64,000 nucleotides of DNA from positions 33,651,522 to 33,715,521 of the forward strand of contig JAHLJT010000631.1 of NCBI GenBank assembly GCA_031308135.1, written 5' to 3'. The DNA comes from Acheta domesticus (lineage: Eukaryota; Arthropoda; Insecta; Orthoptera; Gryllidae). A model generated the notes under the pieces. That model made no database searches. It was not told where the DNA came from and saw only the letters and a list, made by a program, of their open reading frames with translations. Below, one piece after another: positions 12,201-23,605 of the stretch; position 1 is the first letter of the stretch, and every line of letters starts with the position of its first letter. Position numbers and translations under genes: made by a program.

Positions 12201-13469
12201 AGGAGGTTAACATCACTTGCCCGAGTCTAGGAATGTGCGGCAGTGTACTCCTTCGATCAGGGTTGACATGCATCGCTCGTATGCACTGCGGACGCACCCA
12301 ACCGTAGCTCCAGGCAGTAAGTCGGGTTGCACTGTGGGTACATTGGGTAGCAATGTGCCCAAATTCCTCACATTTGAAACACTTACGGCCCTTCTCCCGG
12401 TGACTGCAGGCTTTAGACTCATGGCCCATGGCCCCACACGTGAAACAGTGCCTCTTGCCTTTCCCCTTCTTTCTTTCTCTGTATGGTCCGGCCATCTCTC
12501 CTGGGTCTTCTTTCTTCGGTTTTCCCTTCAAAATTTCTCTTCAACTTGTCTTTTATCCGGTCGTACACCTCGAATTTTCCCTTAAGTTCTACGATCGACT
12601 GAGCTCCATAAAGCAGCACTTTGTTGAGCTCTTCATCGGGCACTCCTTCCACAATGTACTGGGACGAGGGCGCTCTCCCCTCGACGTGCCCCTGATCGGC
12701 GATTTTCTTGCATTGCGTAGATGTATTGCCTGCTCGACTCGGTGGGTTTCGTTTCCTCTTTCGGAGCTCACTGTGAACCATTGCGCATTAATTTCGCAGA
12801 TCCGCAAAGCATCCGCTTCCCGTAATCAGTTTCTGCAAGGCGTCCCAGTGCAGAAGTGCACTGATGTCCTCAAATTCGTCTATCCACTTTGTGATAGGGA
12901 ACTTGTCATCGCCCGAAAAGGGAGTGAGGCTGCTTTCTACGTCTTTTATTGTGAAGTTGTTTGGCGAAGTAGCCTCTGTCTTCGCGGCAAGTTGGGTCTC
13001 AGGACTCCTGCGGTCGTAGCTTTTGGCCTTCCGACCGCAACGCCCCCTTCCCCTGCTCCCGTCGCCTTGGTCTTCTGGCATTACTGGCGACCTTCGTCTC
13101 GTGGGGGGGGTTCTTTGCCGTCGTCCTCTTCTGGTGTCTGACCGACAAACTCCTTTCCCTCCCCACAACACTGTCGCTTTGGTCGTCAGCCACTGCTGCG
13201 CGTGCGGCACAAGTCCTCCGGTAATTCTTCTTGCGGCTTTCGTCGGTCGACTCATCGCTGTCGCTTGTCGTCGCCGTCTGCACTCGCGTACGAGAGCACA
13301 CGGTCACCCCCCCTTAGCGTCCACCGCCCGTATAGCCTGTCTACTAAGGCTACTTTGTTGCCCGACACTGAAAGATGCAGTTCGGCGTGTCTTTTCCGCA
13401 GCTCGGCAACAGTTAATTCTCTTAACCTGGTCTGCGTGCATTGTTCGGCATCTTTCTGTTGGTCCATCT
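12199..13469 (-). pseudogene. Gypsy gag with SAP-like N-terminus and two CCHC knuckles
   Basis: The likely start ATG is at 13467-13465 (MDQQKDAEQC). It is followed by a SAP-like helix-extension-helix (LTVAELRKRHAELHLSVSG, about 13420-13360), a feature seen in some arthropod Gypsy gags. A central capsid-like trace (FSGDDKFPITKWIDEFE, about 12920-12870) follows, and then two knuckles CFTCGAMGHESKAC and CFKCEEFGHIATQC (about 12450-12340). The frame is broken several times (about 13250, 12790, 12640, 12530, 12300). It would form the virus-like particle and package the RNA of the element. Confidence 0.75.
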
Positions 13470-13553
13470 TAAAACCGCTACTTCGTAAGCGCACTCCTTT
13501 ACACCTTAGACGGAGATCAGACCCGTTCACATCCTTTCGCGGCGGCGTCTTCC

Positions 13554-13875
13554 ATGTGTTTCCGAGTCCTACTCTTGATCACGCCGACTTCGGTAGATGC
13601 ACCACACGCCACGTGTACAATGTATGTGCACTTTCCCATTACGTTAATGTTTTCACGGGAGGTATCGATACTATTTCACAGCGTAGATAACGAGGTAGTT
13701 GTGGCAACAGGGCGAAGTCCTCATGCTTCGTGTGACCACCTCCCTCCCGTTCAGCACAGCTTTTCCTCATAGTGCGAGGAAAAAAAGGGAGAGGGTAATG
13801 CTCCCTTAAGGCCCTTCACGGTCACAAGTTTTTTGTGACTGCCACTGCAAGCGCCACTATAAAGATGTACAAACA
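13554..13875 (-). repeat. Probable 5' LTR of the Gypsy element
   Basis: On the minus strand the sequence just upstream of gag reads ...AAACACA followed by TGGAAGACGCCGCC, which fits an LTR ending in CA next to a primer-binding site beginning TGG. Going outward, a TGTACATC start with nearby TATAG at about 13875 is a plausible LTR start. The second LTR is missing, so neither boundary can be confirmed by comparison. Confidence 0.35.
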
Positions 13876-15021
13876 ACGCTCGTGGTGTCTGAGAAATGAA
13901 ATGCTGATAGCTCAGGGCCCGCGTAATCTTGATAATATCAGTAGCTGTGAATTCTGAGTTATTTTTTCTTGAGCGTGTGCGTTTGTTGTTTCAATAATTT
14001 TCTCTCCTCACTCAGCCGAGTTAATACGCAAGAAACCAGTGAGGAATTTTAAGTGTTTTTCAGGGTACAGCACTTAAACTTCAAAATAAAATGAAGTGAA
14101 GTACTTAGGAAGCAAAAATTTAGGTTATGAAGACAGGATGTTGGCGAAAGAATTAGGGCCACCGAGGCTTGATCTGGTCATCAAGCAAGCTTTTAGTGAC
14201 AAAAATAGATCGTACAACAGAACATTTAATGTCAGTGTATGATAAATGGGATTGGATTTGTGGATGTCCGGTGAGTAATGCATTGTTTTGCTTCCCATGC
14301 CTTCTATTCGGGGGTGACGAAACGTGGGCCAAGAACGGTATCAAAGATTTGAAGCATCTTCCGGATAAATGCAAAAAACACGCTATTTCAAAAAGCCATA
14401 TCAGCAATGAAATGAATTTAGCTGTTCTTGATAGAGTTAGTATCAGGCAACAATTGGATGACGCATATAGAATATCTGTGCATAAACATAATGAATGTTC
14501 GAACAAGTTACCATATGCATACTTTATTTTATTCTCTTTATTACATTTGTATTGAAGCATTTCACATTCTCGCAAACTCTTTCCAATGCCTGTGTTGCAA
14601 TTCCTGTTTAACGGAAGAACATGTCATAACACGTTTCCTCAGCGCAACCCAGCTGCAACACTTGAATTCTCGGGATCCGACCTCCCTCCCGTTTTCTAAG
14701 AATTGAGCGTCAAACTGCTACGTGTTAACAGTTATATCCAGCTTATAATATATAAAACATTTTAAGATTCTGTCAGTCACATTTGATGGCATAATTCTTA
14801 CAATTAAAAATCATGCCTGTTTCATATATTTTATCTTGAATTCCTTTTCCATTTCAGAATAATCGTAAATACATCATTTTTGTTACGTTAATTCTGATTG
14901 GACAGCGCCCAGTATGCGCGCCAAACGCCGCACACGGCTCATTCTACCGCTGCGAGCGAGCCGAGGCGGTCGTCAGTTGTGATGTAGTTGTGACCTGAGC
15001 TGCACGCGACACACTCCACGC

Positions 15022-15172
15022 TGCCCAGGCGCGTGTTCTTTCTTTTGTGAGGCAACCATGCCTTTTGTGCTAGTCATACCAGTTCAGTATGTGCTCTCAG
15101 TTTTTCTTATGTACAATCACGCTGCCCACGCACGCGTGTTTTTCTCTCTTGCAAGGCAATTCATGCCTTAGC
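15022..15172. repeat. Imperfect direct repeat within the solo LTR
   Basis: Two similar segments of about 50 bp, starting CACGCTGCCCAGGCGCGTG (about 15015-15065) and CACGCTGCCCACGCACGCG (about 15119-15170), both ending with a GGCAA...CATGCC stretch. Such doublets in LTRs often lie in the U3 enhancer; that role is inference. Confidence 0.55.
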
Positions 15173-15222
15173 GAACTATAAGCCATGCTTATGACACCGG
15201 TTCTTGCTGTGCCAAGTAATTA

Positions 15223-15475
15223 TACTGCGATTTTTGTAGGAAGAGCTCTCAAGGCGTCTCAAATCCCATCTTCGCGATGGAATATGTCACGGTATTTGGC
15301 GTCTTTTCTCGGTCTTGCCGGTAGAAGTCGCATGATCGCAAGCACTGCTTCATACGGTCGCGATCGTGCGAAATCTAGCGGAACGACTGTGAATGACACG
15401 AAATGCCGTGACATATTCCATCGCGAAGATGGGATTTGAGTGGCCTTGAGAGCTCTTCCTACAAAAATCGCAGTA
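15223..15475. mobile_element. Palindromic TA-flanked MITE, copy 1
   Basis: A near-perfect foldback element: the left arm TACTGCGATTTTTGTAGGAA is repeated inverted at the right end, and the complementarity continues for about 75 bp on each side through CCATCTTCGCGATGG. It is bordered by TA on both sides (15221-15222, 15476-15477), the target duplication of Tc1/mariner-type elements. No transposase is encoded. Related copies are at 52470-52702 and 21241-21382. Confidence 0.85.
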
Positions 15476-17954
15476 TACAAGGTGTACTCACAGCAGCTAC
15501 GCTGCACATGTGTTATCATTTCAACATTCTAGAAAATGTACTCGTGTCAGTGCGAACGCTGTAATGTTCTGGCAACATTAATTAACATTGTCTTAACATT
15601 TAACCTGCAAACTTATGAGCCATGCTCATATTCATAATGTGTTTGCCTCAATGCTGTGACAGTGCGTGTCGGTGCGAACAATTGGTTGCTACTCAGTTGG
15701 CGACAATGCATAATGCAAGTTCGTTCAGTGTCGTCTCGCGCAACAACTGTTGCTGTTAATCTTACTTGCCACAGTGTCCAGTGTGCTCTGCCTTACGTCA
15801 TCAGATGCGGGTGACGTCATCCAACGCAGTCCAGCTGACGGCGCCTTCTCTCAAGACAAACAATATGATTTTGTATCTATGTTTCTCTTTCAGTCCATTC
15901 ATTCAATGTGTTCTGTGTACTTGCAACTAACGCATACTTCTCCGTGCTTTCATATAGCACGCCTGAAATTATTCAGCTTAATTATATCTTTTGTTAAATA
16001 TGTGTTGTGTTTCACTGAAGCATTTTGTGACATCTCACAAAACCAGGCAACTTTCCTGCCTTGAGAATTCTAAATCGGAAAGTGGTCCTTCACGAGCTAT
16101 TGCAGGTTTTGTTAGAAGAGAGGAAACTTCAATACGTCCACTTGCTCAGCCTCCCTTCTTACAATGAACTAGTGGATAAAAATAGATATATTCTGGGTCG
16201 CATTGTTGATGCTATTAAATTTTGTGGAGAATTTGGATTAGCGTTACTCGGTCATGATGAAACTAAGATTTCAGATAACCCAGGTATTTTCAGGGGACTG
16301 ATTAATTACACCGCCGCTTTGGATAATATTTTTAAAAATCATTTGGACAATGCAACGACTTTTAGAAGTATCTCAAAGACCATCCAAAATGATTTACTGG
16401 ATACAGTGTTTGCCGTTTGTCAAAAATACTTGACAGAGCAAATAAACAAGGCAGAACACGTGGCCATTCAGGCGGACGAAACAACGGACAGTTCCTGCAA
16501 AACCCAAATGTCATTAATTTTGAGATATCAGTCAGAAGGTAAAATATATGAGCGATTTTCAGGGCTTCTTTCAAATCATCGAAAGAGGTGGTCGGGGTTT
16601 GGCTGATAAAATTTTGGAGCAATTACACAAGCTCGGTTTAGATAAAACTCCCGATAAGCTCAAAGCCCAAACGTATGATGGAGCTGCTGTTATAAGAGGT
16701 GGGGTGCAGTGCATTGTAAAAGAAAAATATCCGAACGCAAATTACGTTCATTGTTACGCACATCAAGGAAATCTTTTACTTGAGAAAGCAGCTTCTTCAA
16801 CTTCTGGGAGCAGAGTATTTTTTGAAGAGCTTCAAGGAATATGCTCATTTTTTTCTAGATTGCCCAAAAGAATTCAACATTTAGCAACATTCGTGCAAAG
16901 AAAACTGTGTTCTGCACCACTTTCAAGATGGTACTTCCAGCATAGGGCTGTTCATACTGTGTTTGAAAATAAAGACTCTCTCATTGAATGTTTCGAGCAT
17001 ATTCGAGATAGTGAAGAAGAGTATCCCAAAGCCGTTGGTCAAGCTGCAGGATTTGTGCGAACATTAAAAGATCCAGATTTTGTATTTTGGCTTTCTTTCT
17101 ACCACAAAAGTATGCTTCATGTAGCAATTTTCTTCGACAGTGTTCAGAAAAGAAATATAGATTCTGTTCAAATGAAGGAATTCATCAAAAGGTTTTCTGT
17201 TGAAGTAACCAAGATTCACAAAGGGTACGAAGACGAACAAGAATCTCTGAGTGAACCCCCAAATAAGAGACAATGCATCTCTCGCAAAGAAGAAAATAAC
17301 AGTATTGCTGCTCTGGAAGTATGTGATACTATATTAAACAGCATCGTAGAGAGGTTTGAGAGTACTGACCATTTGTGTGCTGCGAAATTATTTCTGACGG
17401 AACAGTTCGTACAGTACTCTGTGAATTTCCCGGAAAGTGATTTTGAAACCACTGTGAAAATATACTCCAAAATTTAGATCGGAACTGGAAGTGTTGTTCT
17501 CCCGAGAAGACTTTCATTATACATCTGGGGCTGCTGCATTGCTTCAATTTTTTTTTTTTTGGTAAAACATGTCACGCACTTTTTCAGAATGTATCCACGT
17601 TTTGAAAATAATTGTCACCATTCCAATGACCACAGTGGAAAATGAACGTTGTTATTCCACTCTAAAGAGAATAAAAAATTTCTTTGAAACACTCTCGATG
17701 CAGACAGATTGAATGCCTTAGTCATGCTTTCTGTTGAGAAACGGATGATTCATGGCATTCGGGATTTTAATGGTCAAGTTATTGAGGTGTTTGCCAGAGG
17801 CAAGGAGAGAAAGATTGAATTGCTGTATAAAAATTGAGGTATGTTTTGCTACGCTTTGCGTGTTGCGTTATTTTCTCGTGTTTTTTTTGTTTTTGTTTTT
17901 TCTTTTCTTTTTTTCGTGTGCCCTACCTGGCCTGAAGTCTAGGAGCCGTCACTG

Positions 17955-18330
17955 CACTTTCCTGATTTCAGATGAAAACTGCGTTCCCGGCCGAGCCCCC
18001 AAGATTGTAAGATTTAAGGGACGCAGTTCTGAAAAACACTTACTACGAAAAAATCTCTTTGGATTGTCTGGATATCCGCCGATATCAATCTCTCACACAT
18101 GCACACAGACAACACGCCGACCGCGTCTTACGCTCTCTCCGTCCTCGCCGGAACTGCCCTTTCCCTCCAAGACATCCTTTTGTCCTTGTTCAGGGCACCA
18201 TCTACCGGCCAACCCTATCACTATCTTAACCTAAACCTACACTAACCTATGTTAAACTACTATATACACTCCTCACTGTTCACACTAAACACTCTCACCC
18301 CCATTCCCACATAAATGCAAGAAATAAATA
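17955..18330. other. No gene seen
   Basis: This stretch between the hAT right end and the next LINE holds a moderately GC-rich segment of unknown origin (17955-18190) followed by AT-rich sequence. An open frame across it matches nothing recognised. Confidence 0.5.
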
Positions 18331-19730
18331 TCAGTGGGACAGATCATGTCCTGGCCATTGCATCAAAGTGCCAAGTTGATGTTGAAATTGATATGTTTAA
18401 GAGCAATATGAAATAAGCAAACCAAACAAATGCAGTTTACGTCACTTTATGTTCAGATAAAAATGCAGTGTCTGCCTATTAATAATCACTGAAAGGAGAT
18501 GAAAACTTAATGTCACAAATGAACTCTTACCTGATGATTTCAACAATTATTTCGTTCATTCTTAATGGTAATATGTTAATGAAAGCAATTTATCAGTACC
18601 TTACAATATTGACAAAGCTTTGGAATTATGCAGAAATGGTTTGTAAACAAGATAGTGTTAAATTCTATTGACAATCTATTAGTTGTTAAGAAACTAAAAA
18701 AGCAGTCGGAGTATTACTACAATCGCATAGCTGAGACATCTATGTATTCTTCCAATTTTTTTTAAAACAAATTATTATAATAATCTATGCCTTTGGCCAT
18801 TTTATTCAAGGTGTGTTTGTTACAGGCTATTTTACATCATGTCTAAAATTATCTAAAGTAATTCCTATACATAAAAAGGGTGTCAGCAAGGTACCAAGTA
18901 ACGACGAACTTATCTCATTGGTATCAGTAATATCCCAAGTGTTTCTTAATCTTTTCTAATAAACAACTTACTGCATACTCTGAGAACTATTGCTTACTTT
19001 CACTGGTGCAATTAGGTACCAGTGTAGTCAACCACTGGAGTAGCAGAGGAACCAAGTAGTCAACACTGGAATGCAATGGAACATCTGGTCAAGTCAGTGA
19101 ATAATTTGAAGACAAAACTTATTCATGTCTAGTGCTCCATGAAAGCTTTTGACTGTGTTAGTCCTGAGCTGCTCGTTCAAAAACTGACATACTATAGAGT
19201 AAATAAGAGTGTAATAGACTACTGAAGTCTTTCATGTTACAAAGAAAACGATGTGTGACTGTGGGCAACAAAAACTTCAAGATTATTGACTTTGCATATG
19301 GTGTGCCAGGACTTAATCATGGGTCCACTTCTGTTTATTGTAAAAAAATATTCAAATTATAATAAACCAGTGTCACAAGTACTCTATGCATATAATACTA
19401 CATTGAGAGGACACAATATTGCAAAAGAGAATTATTAGGAATTCTATCAACAGAAAGCCCAGATTGCACAAAGTGGTTTTTAACTAAGTAATGCATTTTT
19501 ATTGAATGTTGGAAAAACTCTATTAATGATCTTTTGGTCTTAAGGAAATCACCAATGAAAGACAACAGGTCACTTCATTGGGATTTCAGCAAAGCTCAAT
19601 GGGGAATTTCGTATCAGCGTCTGTTCAAAATGCCCCAGAGTCAATTACCATCTACAAAAACGGAGGCCTTGTCTCCCTTTACATACCACCACTTTCCCAC
19701 AACCCTGAAAACAATTTTGCTCTAGTTCGT
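18331..19730 (+). pseudogene. Heavily decayed LINE reverse transcriptase
   Basis: RT landmarks can still be read in shifting plus-strand frames: KLSKVIPIHKKG (about 18845-18880), KAFDCVSPELL (about 19143-19175), MGPLLFI preceded by a degenerate GVPG box (about 19290-19340), LYAYNTT in place of YADDT (about 19382-19402) and LNVGKTLLMIF (about 19503-19535). These match the motif series of Jockey/CR1-type LINEs. Multiple stops and indels in every segment show a much older insertion than the LINE at 1-4063. Confidence 0.7.
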
Positions 19731-20390
19731 AAATAACGATTTGTCAAACTTTACTGTATGATGTGAGGGCGGCAGCAAGATTTTTTTCGAAGTAATAAAT
19801 ATTGGTACATTTTAATAATATTAGCGATTTTTGTTAGTGACATTTTCAGTGGCACAGGCCTACTGTGGGCAATCGACGGTAGCCCTAGAAAATTACGAAA
19901 ATAAAAATGTTTAGATAAATTATATTAAAAATAATTATATGTCACATTCTTTTTCAGTGACATACATTTTTCAATATTCTGTAAATCTGTTCTGTTGAGA
20001 TCTGCATTAAATCGCTCGGTCGTCGAGGAAGCAGTCTTCGTAAGAGGCGGCAACGCCGAAAAATCCGCTGCCGCACAACGTGCGTTCGTTTCATGATTCA
20101 CTGGCCCCTTCTAAGACTGTTTCTTGACACGTTCGGAGGCAGTGGGCAGTAAACGGACAGAGTAAATTAGATGTGTGCTTTTGTGCAAGACGTACACGTG
20201 AGGTGGTGAGTGTTACATATACGTATGCATAATAAATTATATAAAACGTGTAAAAAGTGTTAAAATTGCAACACTTTAAGAATGTGATAGTGTCAAAATT
20301 AACTGTTGTCAATTTGGTAAAATGCTTTAAAAAAGCAAACAATTAACTTATATACATGTGTTATTTTGTAATTTTACATACATCTTAGGC

Positions 20391-20702
20391 TGTATCGAAA
20401 AAAATAGAATTCAATGGCCTAAAAAATGTTTTCGATGCAAGAACATCGGCACCAAGAAAACAGTTTTTAAAATGGGTTTAGGGGTGCCACAAACCCCATA
20501 AACACCCCATTTTTCGGCCTTTTTTCGCTACTTTTTAGAAAATAACGAATAAATATTATTTAATGTGATTTTTATCAACATATTTTGGGCTGTGGTGGTG
20601 CCCACGTTACCCCACAACAATTTTATGATCATCAAATAATACTTATTGGACTCTTACAGTGTGCCATATTGGCTCGAATATAGCCAATTTTGCGTTAAAA
20701 CC
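20391..20702. repeat. Diverged direct repeat, copy A
   Basis: Shares an ordered series of blocks with 20931-21228: GGCTGTAT, AACATCGGCACCAA, AAAACAGTTTTTAAAATG, a CCTTTT...CGCTACTTTTTAG block, AGAAAATAACGAATAAATAT, and CCACAACAATTTTATGA. No coding potential seen. It ends with a GTTAAAAC block present in both copies. Confidence 0.8.
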
Positions 20703-20930
20703 ATAGAAATAAACACTTTTATATTGGCCGTAACTCAGTAAATATTTACCCAAAACACTTTTACTTTAGATAAGATTAGAGCTTGAAATCTCTGCTTTAA
20801 GAACTTTGCTTCGCACAATTTAACTATTTCACTGCAGTCGGCTACGATCGCGCCGCGCGCCATCACTATTTACGACCCACGTTTGTGCCGCACTGCTGTG
20901 TACGATTTCTTTATTCACTATTAGGCTGTA

Positions 20931-21228
20931 TTGAAGATAATTGTCGAGACTTAGCGCAAAAAATTTAGTTTTTGATGTAAGAATAACATCGGCACCAATA
21001 AAACAGTTTTTAAAATGTTTTCAGGGGTCGCACAACCCCCATAAAGACAATATTTTTCGGCCTTTTCGCTACTTTTTAGAAAATAACGAATAAATATAAT
21101 TTAATGATATTTTTGGCTGAGGTGGTGTTCAATTATTCCACAACAATTTTATGACATATCAAACTTTACTTATTTGACTCAAACAGTGGGCCAAATTAGT
21201 CCGAAAATGGTCAATTTTACGTTAAAAC
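20931..21228. repeat. Diverged direct repeat, copy B
   Basis: Second copy of the block series described for 20391-20702, about 540 bp further right. The spacer carries a small GC-rich patch near 20850. A truncated MITE follows directly. Confidence 0.8.
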
Positions 21229-21240
21229 GAATAGACACTT

Positions 21241-21382
21241 CAATTGCGTCGACTCTAGAAGTCGCATGATCGCAAGCACTGCCTGATACGGTCACGATCA
21301 TGCGATATCTAGCGGTGCGACTGAGAAATACGCAAATACCGTGAGATATTCCATCGTGAAGCCAGGCCTTGAGAGGCAAAGT
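21241..21382. mobile_element. Palindromic MITE, truncated copy
   Basis: Matches the right half and part of the loop of the MITE at 15223-15475: GAAGTCGCATGATCGCAAGC, ATCTAGCGG, and the arm with GATATTCCATCGTGAAG. The left arm is missing and the terminal 16 bp are degraded, so only one half of the foldback remains. Confidence 0.75.
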
Positions 21383-21389
21383 TTGAAAA

Positions 21390-22960
21390 GCCGCGCCGGT
21401 AACAACGGGCGCTGGCGCTCTGAGGCCACATGGGCAGGCCTCATCTAAATTACCCGCGTTTAGTAGGAAATGTTGGTGTGGAAGCACATTGGGGTAGAGG
21501 CTCCCATTTTGTTTTATCTGGTGCTTAAAAGCTGGATTTAATGCTGAAGACTTTGGCCAAAATGAATGCAAATTTTATATAGTTGAATTCATTTTATTGA
21601 TCAAAGGAAACTTACAAATGTATTCATTTTCTTTTCCACAGACTTTTTCTGCAAAGATACACACAGGTGAAAATACACAGAAAACAAATTTCACACCATG
21701 AAACATTCTATCTACACTGTAAAAAAACATAAATATGAACTATGAATGAAAAATTAATACTGGAGATGTAATAAGCACTCAGAACAAACTGGTCAACTTG
21801 AAGTGAAATGGTAAATTTCTAGTTAACTATAATTTTTTTTAGATTATAAATATGCTTGATGTGGCACAAATCCTGCATCTAAAAGTGGATAGAGTGCTCA
21901 AATAGTTTCACACCTTAGGCTTAGTTATAATTATTATAATTTCTATTAAATACTATTTTGAGTTTTTTAATGAAATACTACTGGCAAACAACTAATCATT
22001 TTTCTGCTAATTAGTTTGCTGATAATATTTTGGGGCCAGTTCCTCCTTTAATTTCGGGTGAATCAGTCGCTTTTTTATTAACATTTATCTTAACTCTTTG
22101 TACCAAATAAAATAGAAACTAGCTTGTTGAGTTAGTTGTGAACATGAATAGAGAAGAAATATTGTTGGGTCAATTATAATTTAAATGCAGTCAGCATTGG
22201 TGTTTTTAAAACTAATATTTGGAGCAATTTCTCTGCTCTTAATACTTGAGGTATTTTTCTTATCAGAATTCCACGAATTCATATTACAAATAGAGAAATA
22301 ATATTGATTTTGGTAAAAAATATTCCATATTAAATAATATTTATTTTGTCTGTAATTTTTCTTATTTGTTATTCCACTCTATACATTTATTAATTGTGCA
22401 TTTGAACAGTAAGGCACAAAGATTCAAGTGTAACCAGTTTTCACAGCAATTAAAATGAATATTAAGAAGACACCCAACTTCTAGAAGAGAAGGACAAACT
22501 TCATGTTATTCAAGACAAAAGTGTCTCGTGTTGATTATTATTTAGGAATTGTAAGTTATACAACTTTTTATACATATTTACTTATTTTCATTTGTAATCA
22601 GTAAATAAAAAGCTTTAAATATTCATATTTGTAAAAATTGATATATTTAGGCACTTACCAAATTTCAGTGATAATTCCGTCTGTGGGCATTGATGACCAC
22701 CTAAATCATGACATAACTCTTGAGATATGTACATCTACTTATTGTTGTTGTTTGTTTGTTTTTTTCATTTATGGAAGGGGCTATGAATTATGAAAACATA
22801 ATTGTGTGTTTCCATAAAAATACATAATTTGTTGTAAATTCAGCTAATGTGCACAATAGAAACCAACAGTGACGGTTCGTGACTTCAAAAGTTGGTGGTT
22901 CATAAAATTAACCCAGATTGGTTTCACCGAAGAATGGCGGTTCCGACAACGAACCCAGCC
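21390..22960. other. AT-rich sequence, no feature seen
   Basis: No open frame with recognisable content, no strong repeat and no splice-site-bounded segment was found. Confidence 0.5.
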
Positions 22961-22974
22961 ATAAGCGAAACATT

Positions 22975-23135
22975 GTTTATTTATTTATTTATTTATTTAG
23001 TCAAAAAAACAGTAAAAAACTGTATATGACGTGTGGGGAAAGAAATTTGTGTACTTCAAAGCAGCCAAAATTGTGTACTTCAAAGCAGCCAAGATCCCCA
23101 AGACTTATTTATTCATCTACAAAAAACAGTAAAAA
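22975..23135. repeat. (ATTT)n tract with tandem 22-mer and CAAAAAACAGT tail motif
   Basis: A (TTTA)n run at 22976-23000 is followed by GTCAAAAAAACAGTAAAAAA, and a tandem doublet of GTGTACTTCAAAGCAGCCAA lies at about 23050-23092. A related (TTTA)n plus CAAAAAACAGTTAAAAAACT arrangement occurs at 42117-42173, and a weaker one at about 41280-41300, suggesting the tail of a dispersed element. Confidence 0.5.
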
Positions 23136-23225
23136 ATGTGTAACGAATGAGGGAGACGTTACAGACATTTTCTTGGGCTTCTGAATCTCAGCCGCAACCG
23201 TTTATTATCGCCTACTTAGTTGAAT

Positions 23226-23345
23226 TACCCACCCCCAGTCCTCTGAGGAACGGGAGGCAACTGACGCTGCAACAGTTAGAAGAAAGAAGACTCAGGAAGG
23301 AAGAGGACGAGATCCAGGCCATCCGGATCCAGCTTGCCCTATATG
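23226..23345 (+). CDS. Orphan exon-like segment, basic/acidic coiled-coil (unrecognised)
   Basis: A GC-richer island in AT-rich sequence opens after an acceptor-like CTACTTAG at 23218-23225 and reads PTPSPLRNGRQLTLQQLEER followed by a charged helix with RLRKEEDEIQAIR. A donor-like GTACTT follows at about 23346. The alternation of charged and hydrophobic residues looks like real protein and favours the plus strand, but I do not recognise the family, and no neighbouring exon in matching phase was found. It could be one exon of a host gene, a retrocopy fragment or chance. Confidence 0.35.
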
Positions 23346-23459
23346 CTTCGTACTTATTTGAATTACGAGTACAAATGAAAGTACCAAAAAGCGTGGTTGG
23401 CAACGTATTTGAGGACTAGAAATTTCCACTCCTGAGTAATTGGAAACTTTTGCATCGTC

Positions 23460-23605
23460 AAACGAACTACAGATTTGATTTGATTACTATTTTTGACCGA
23501 ATCCCCCGAACCTTGCTCCTTCCGCAAATAGAAAAAAGAAAGCTTAACAAACCGGCGCTTAGTAAAGCTATATTTACAGTCTAGCAACAAAACAAGAGGT
23601 CATTT
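23460..23605. repeat. Dispersed repeat, copy 1 (partner at 33401-33550)
   Basis: Shares GAACTACAGATTTG, TTTGATTACTATT-like, AGCTTAACAAA and AGCTATATTTA blocks in the same order with 33401-33550. Both are plus-oriented and diverged. Origin unknown. Confidence 0.65.

Larger units (their letters stand above)
4064..13875 (-). mobile_element. Ty3/Gypsy LTR retrotransposon, split by an R2-like insertion
   Basis: Reading the minus strand from right to left gives gag (SAP-like N-terminus, two CCHC knuckles), a protease/RT leader, the RT, RNase H and integrase, which is Ty3/Gypsy order. The RT is interrupted between its palm segments: the upstream half ends at 11405 and the downstream half starts at 5861. 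Removing the 5.5 kb insert and one copy of an 8-bp duplication rejoins the RT almost perfectly. The integrase C-terminus and the 3' LTR are missing at the 4064 junction. Several stops and frameshifts show that it is inactive. Right boundary is approximate. Confidence 0.85.
14496..16163. repeat. Solo LTR inserted in the hAT transposase
   Basis: The insert begins TGTTCG and ends TTACA, the TG...CA ends expected of an LTR, and is flanked by a 5-bp duplication ATGAA at 14491-14495 and 16164-16168. Removing it rejoins the transposase in frame (KHNE to LVDK). No gag or pol sequence lies within, so it is best explained as a solo LTR left by LTR-LTR recombination. A MITE of 253 bp sits inside, giving an original LTR of about 1.4 kb. 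The parent family and orientation are not identifiable from the window. Confidence 0.78.
14085..17837 (+). pseudogene. hAT transposase, decayed and split
   Basis: Order of motifs on the plus strand: KELGPPRLDLVIKQAF (about 14140), TTF finger DKWDWICGCPVSNALFCF with CLLFGG (about 14240-14310), KHAISKSHISNEM, then ISVHKHNE up to 14495. The frame resumes after the inserted LTR at 16169 with LVDKNRYILGRIVDAIKF, GHDET, AIQADETTDSS (catalytic Asp region, about 16470), AQTYDGAAV, HCYAHQGNLLLEKA (about 16750) and the C-terminal dimerisation region near 17630-17780 (TTVENERC, LNALVMLSVEKRMI). Frameshifts lie at about 14232, 16545, 17475, 17550 and 17640. It would have cut and pasted the hAT element; it is not active. 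Confidence 0.82.
14085..17954 (+). mobile_element. hAT DNA transposon (ZMYM1/TTF-finger type), interrupted
   Basis: The plus strand encodes a TTF-type zinc finger, the catalytic DUF4371-like core and the C-terminal hAT dimerisation region. The right end is probably at 17954, where the sequence ends GGAGCCGTCACTG, a typical hAT terminus. A matching left terminus CAGTG... was not found, so the left end is lost or too decayed and 14085 marks only the first recognisable coding sequence. A 1668-bp solo LTR splits the transposase. Confidence 0.8.

Noticed and set aside
13631..13638. CACTTTCC as left target duplication of the hAT (it equals the 8 bp after 17954)
   Set aside because: It is not followed by a CAGTG-type terminus and lies within the probable Gypsy LTR, so the match may be chance.
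14496..16163. Intron of the hAT transposase gene
   Set aside because: The TG...CA ends with a 5-bp direct duplication fit an LTR insertion and the borders are not GT/AG.
18225..18255. Telomere-like TTAACCTAAACCTACACTAACC
   Set aside because: The repeats are irregular and do not form a TTAGG or other regular array.
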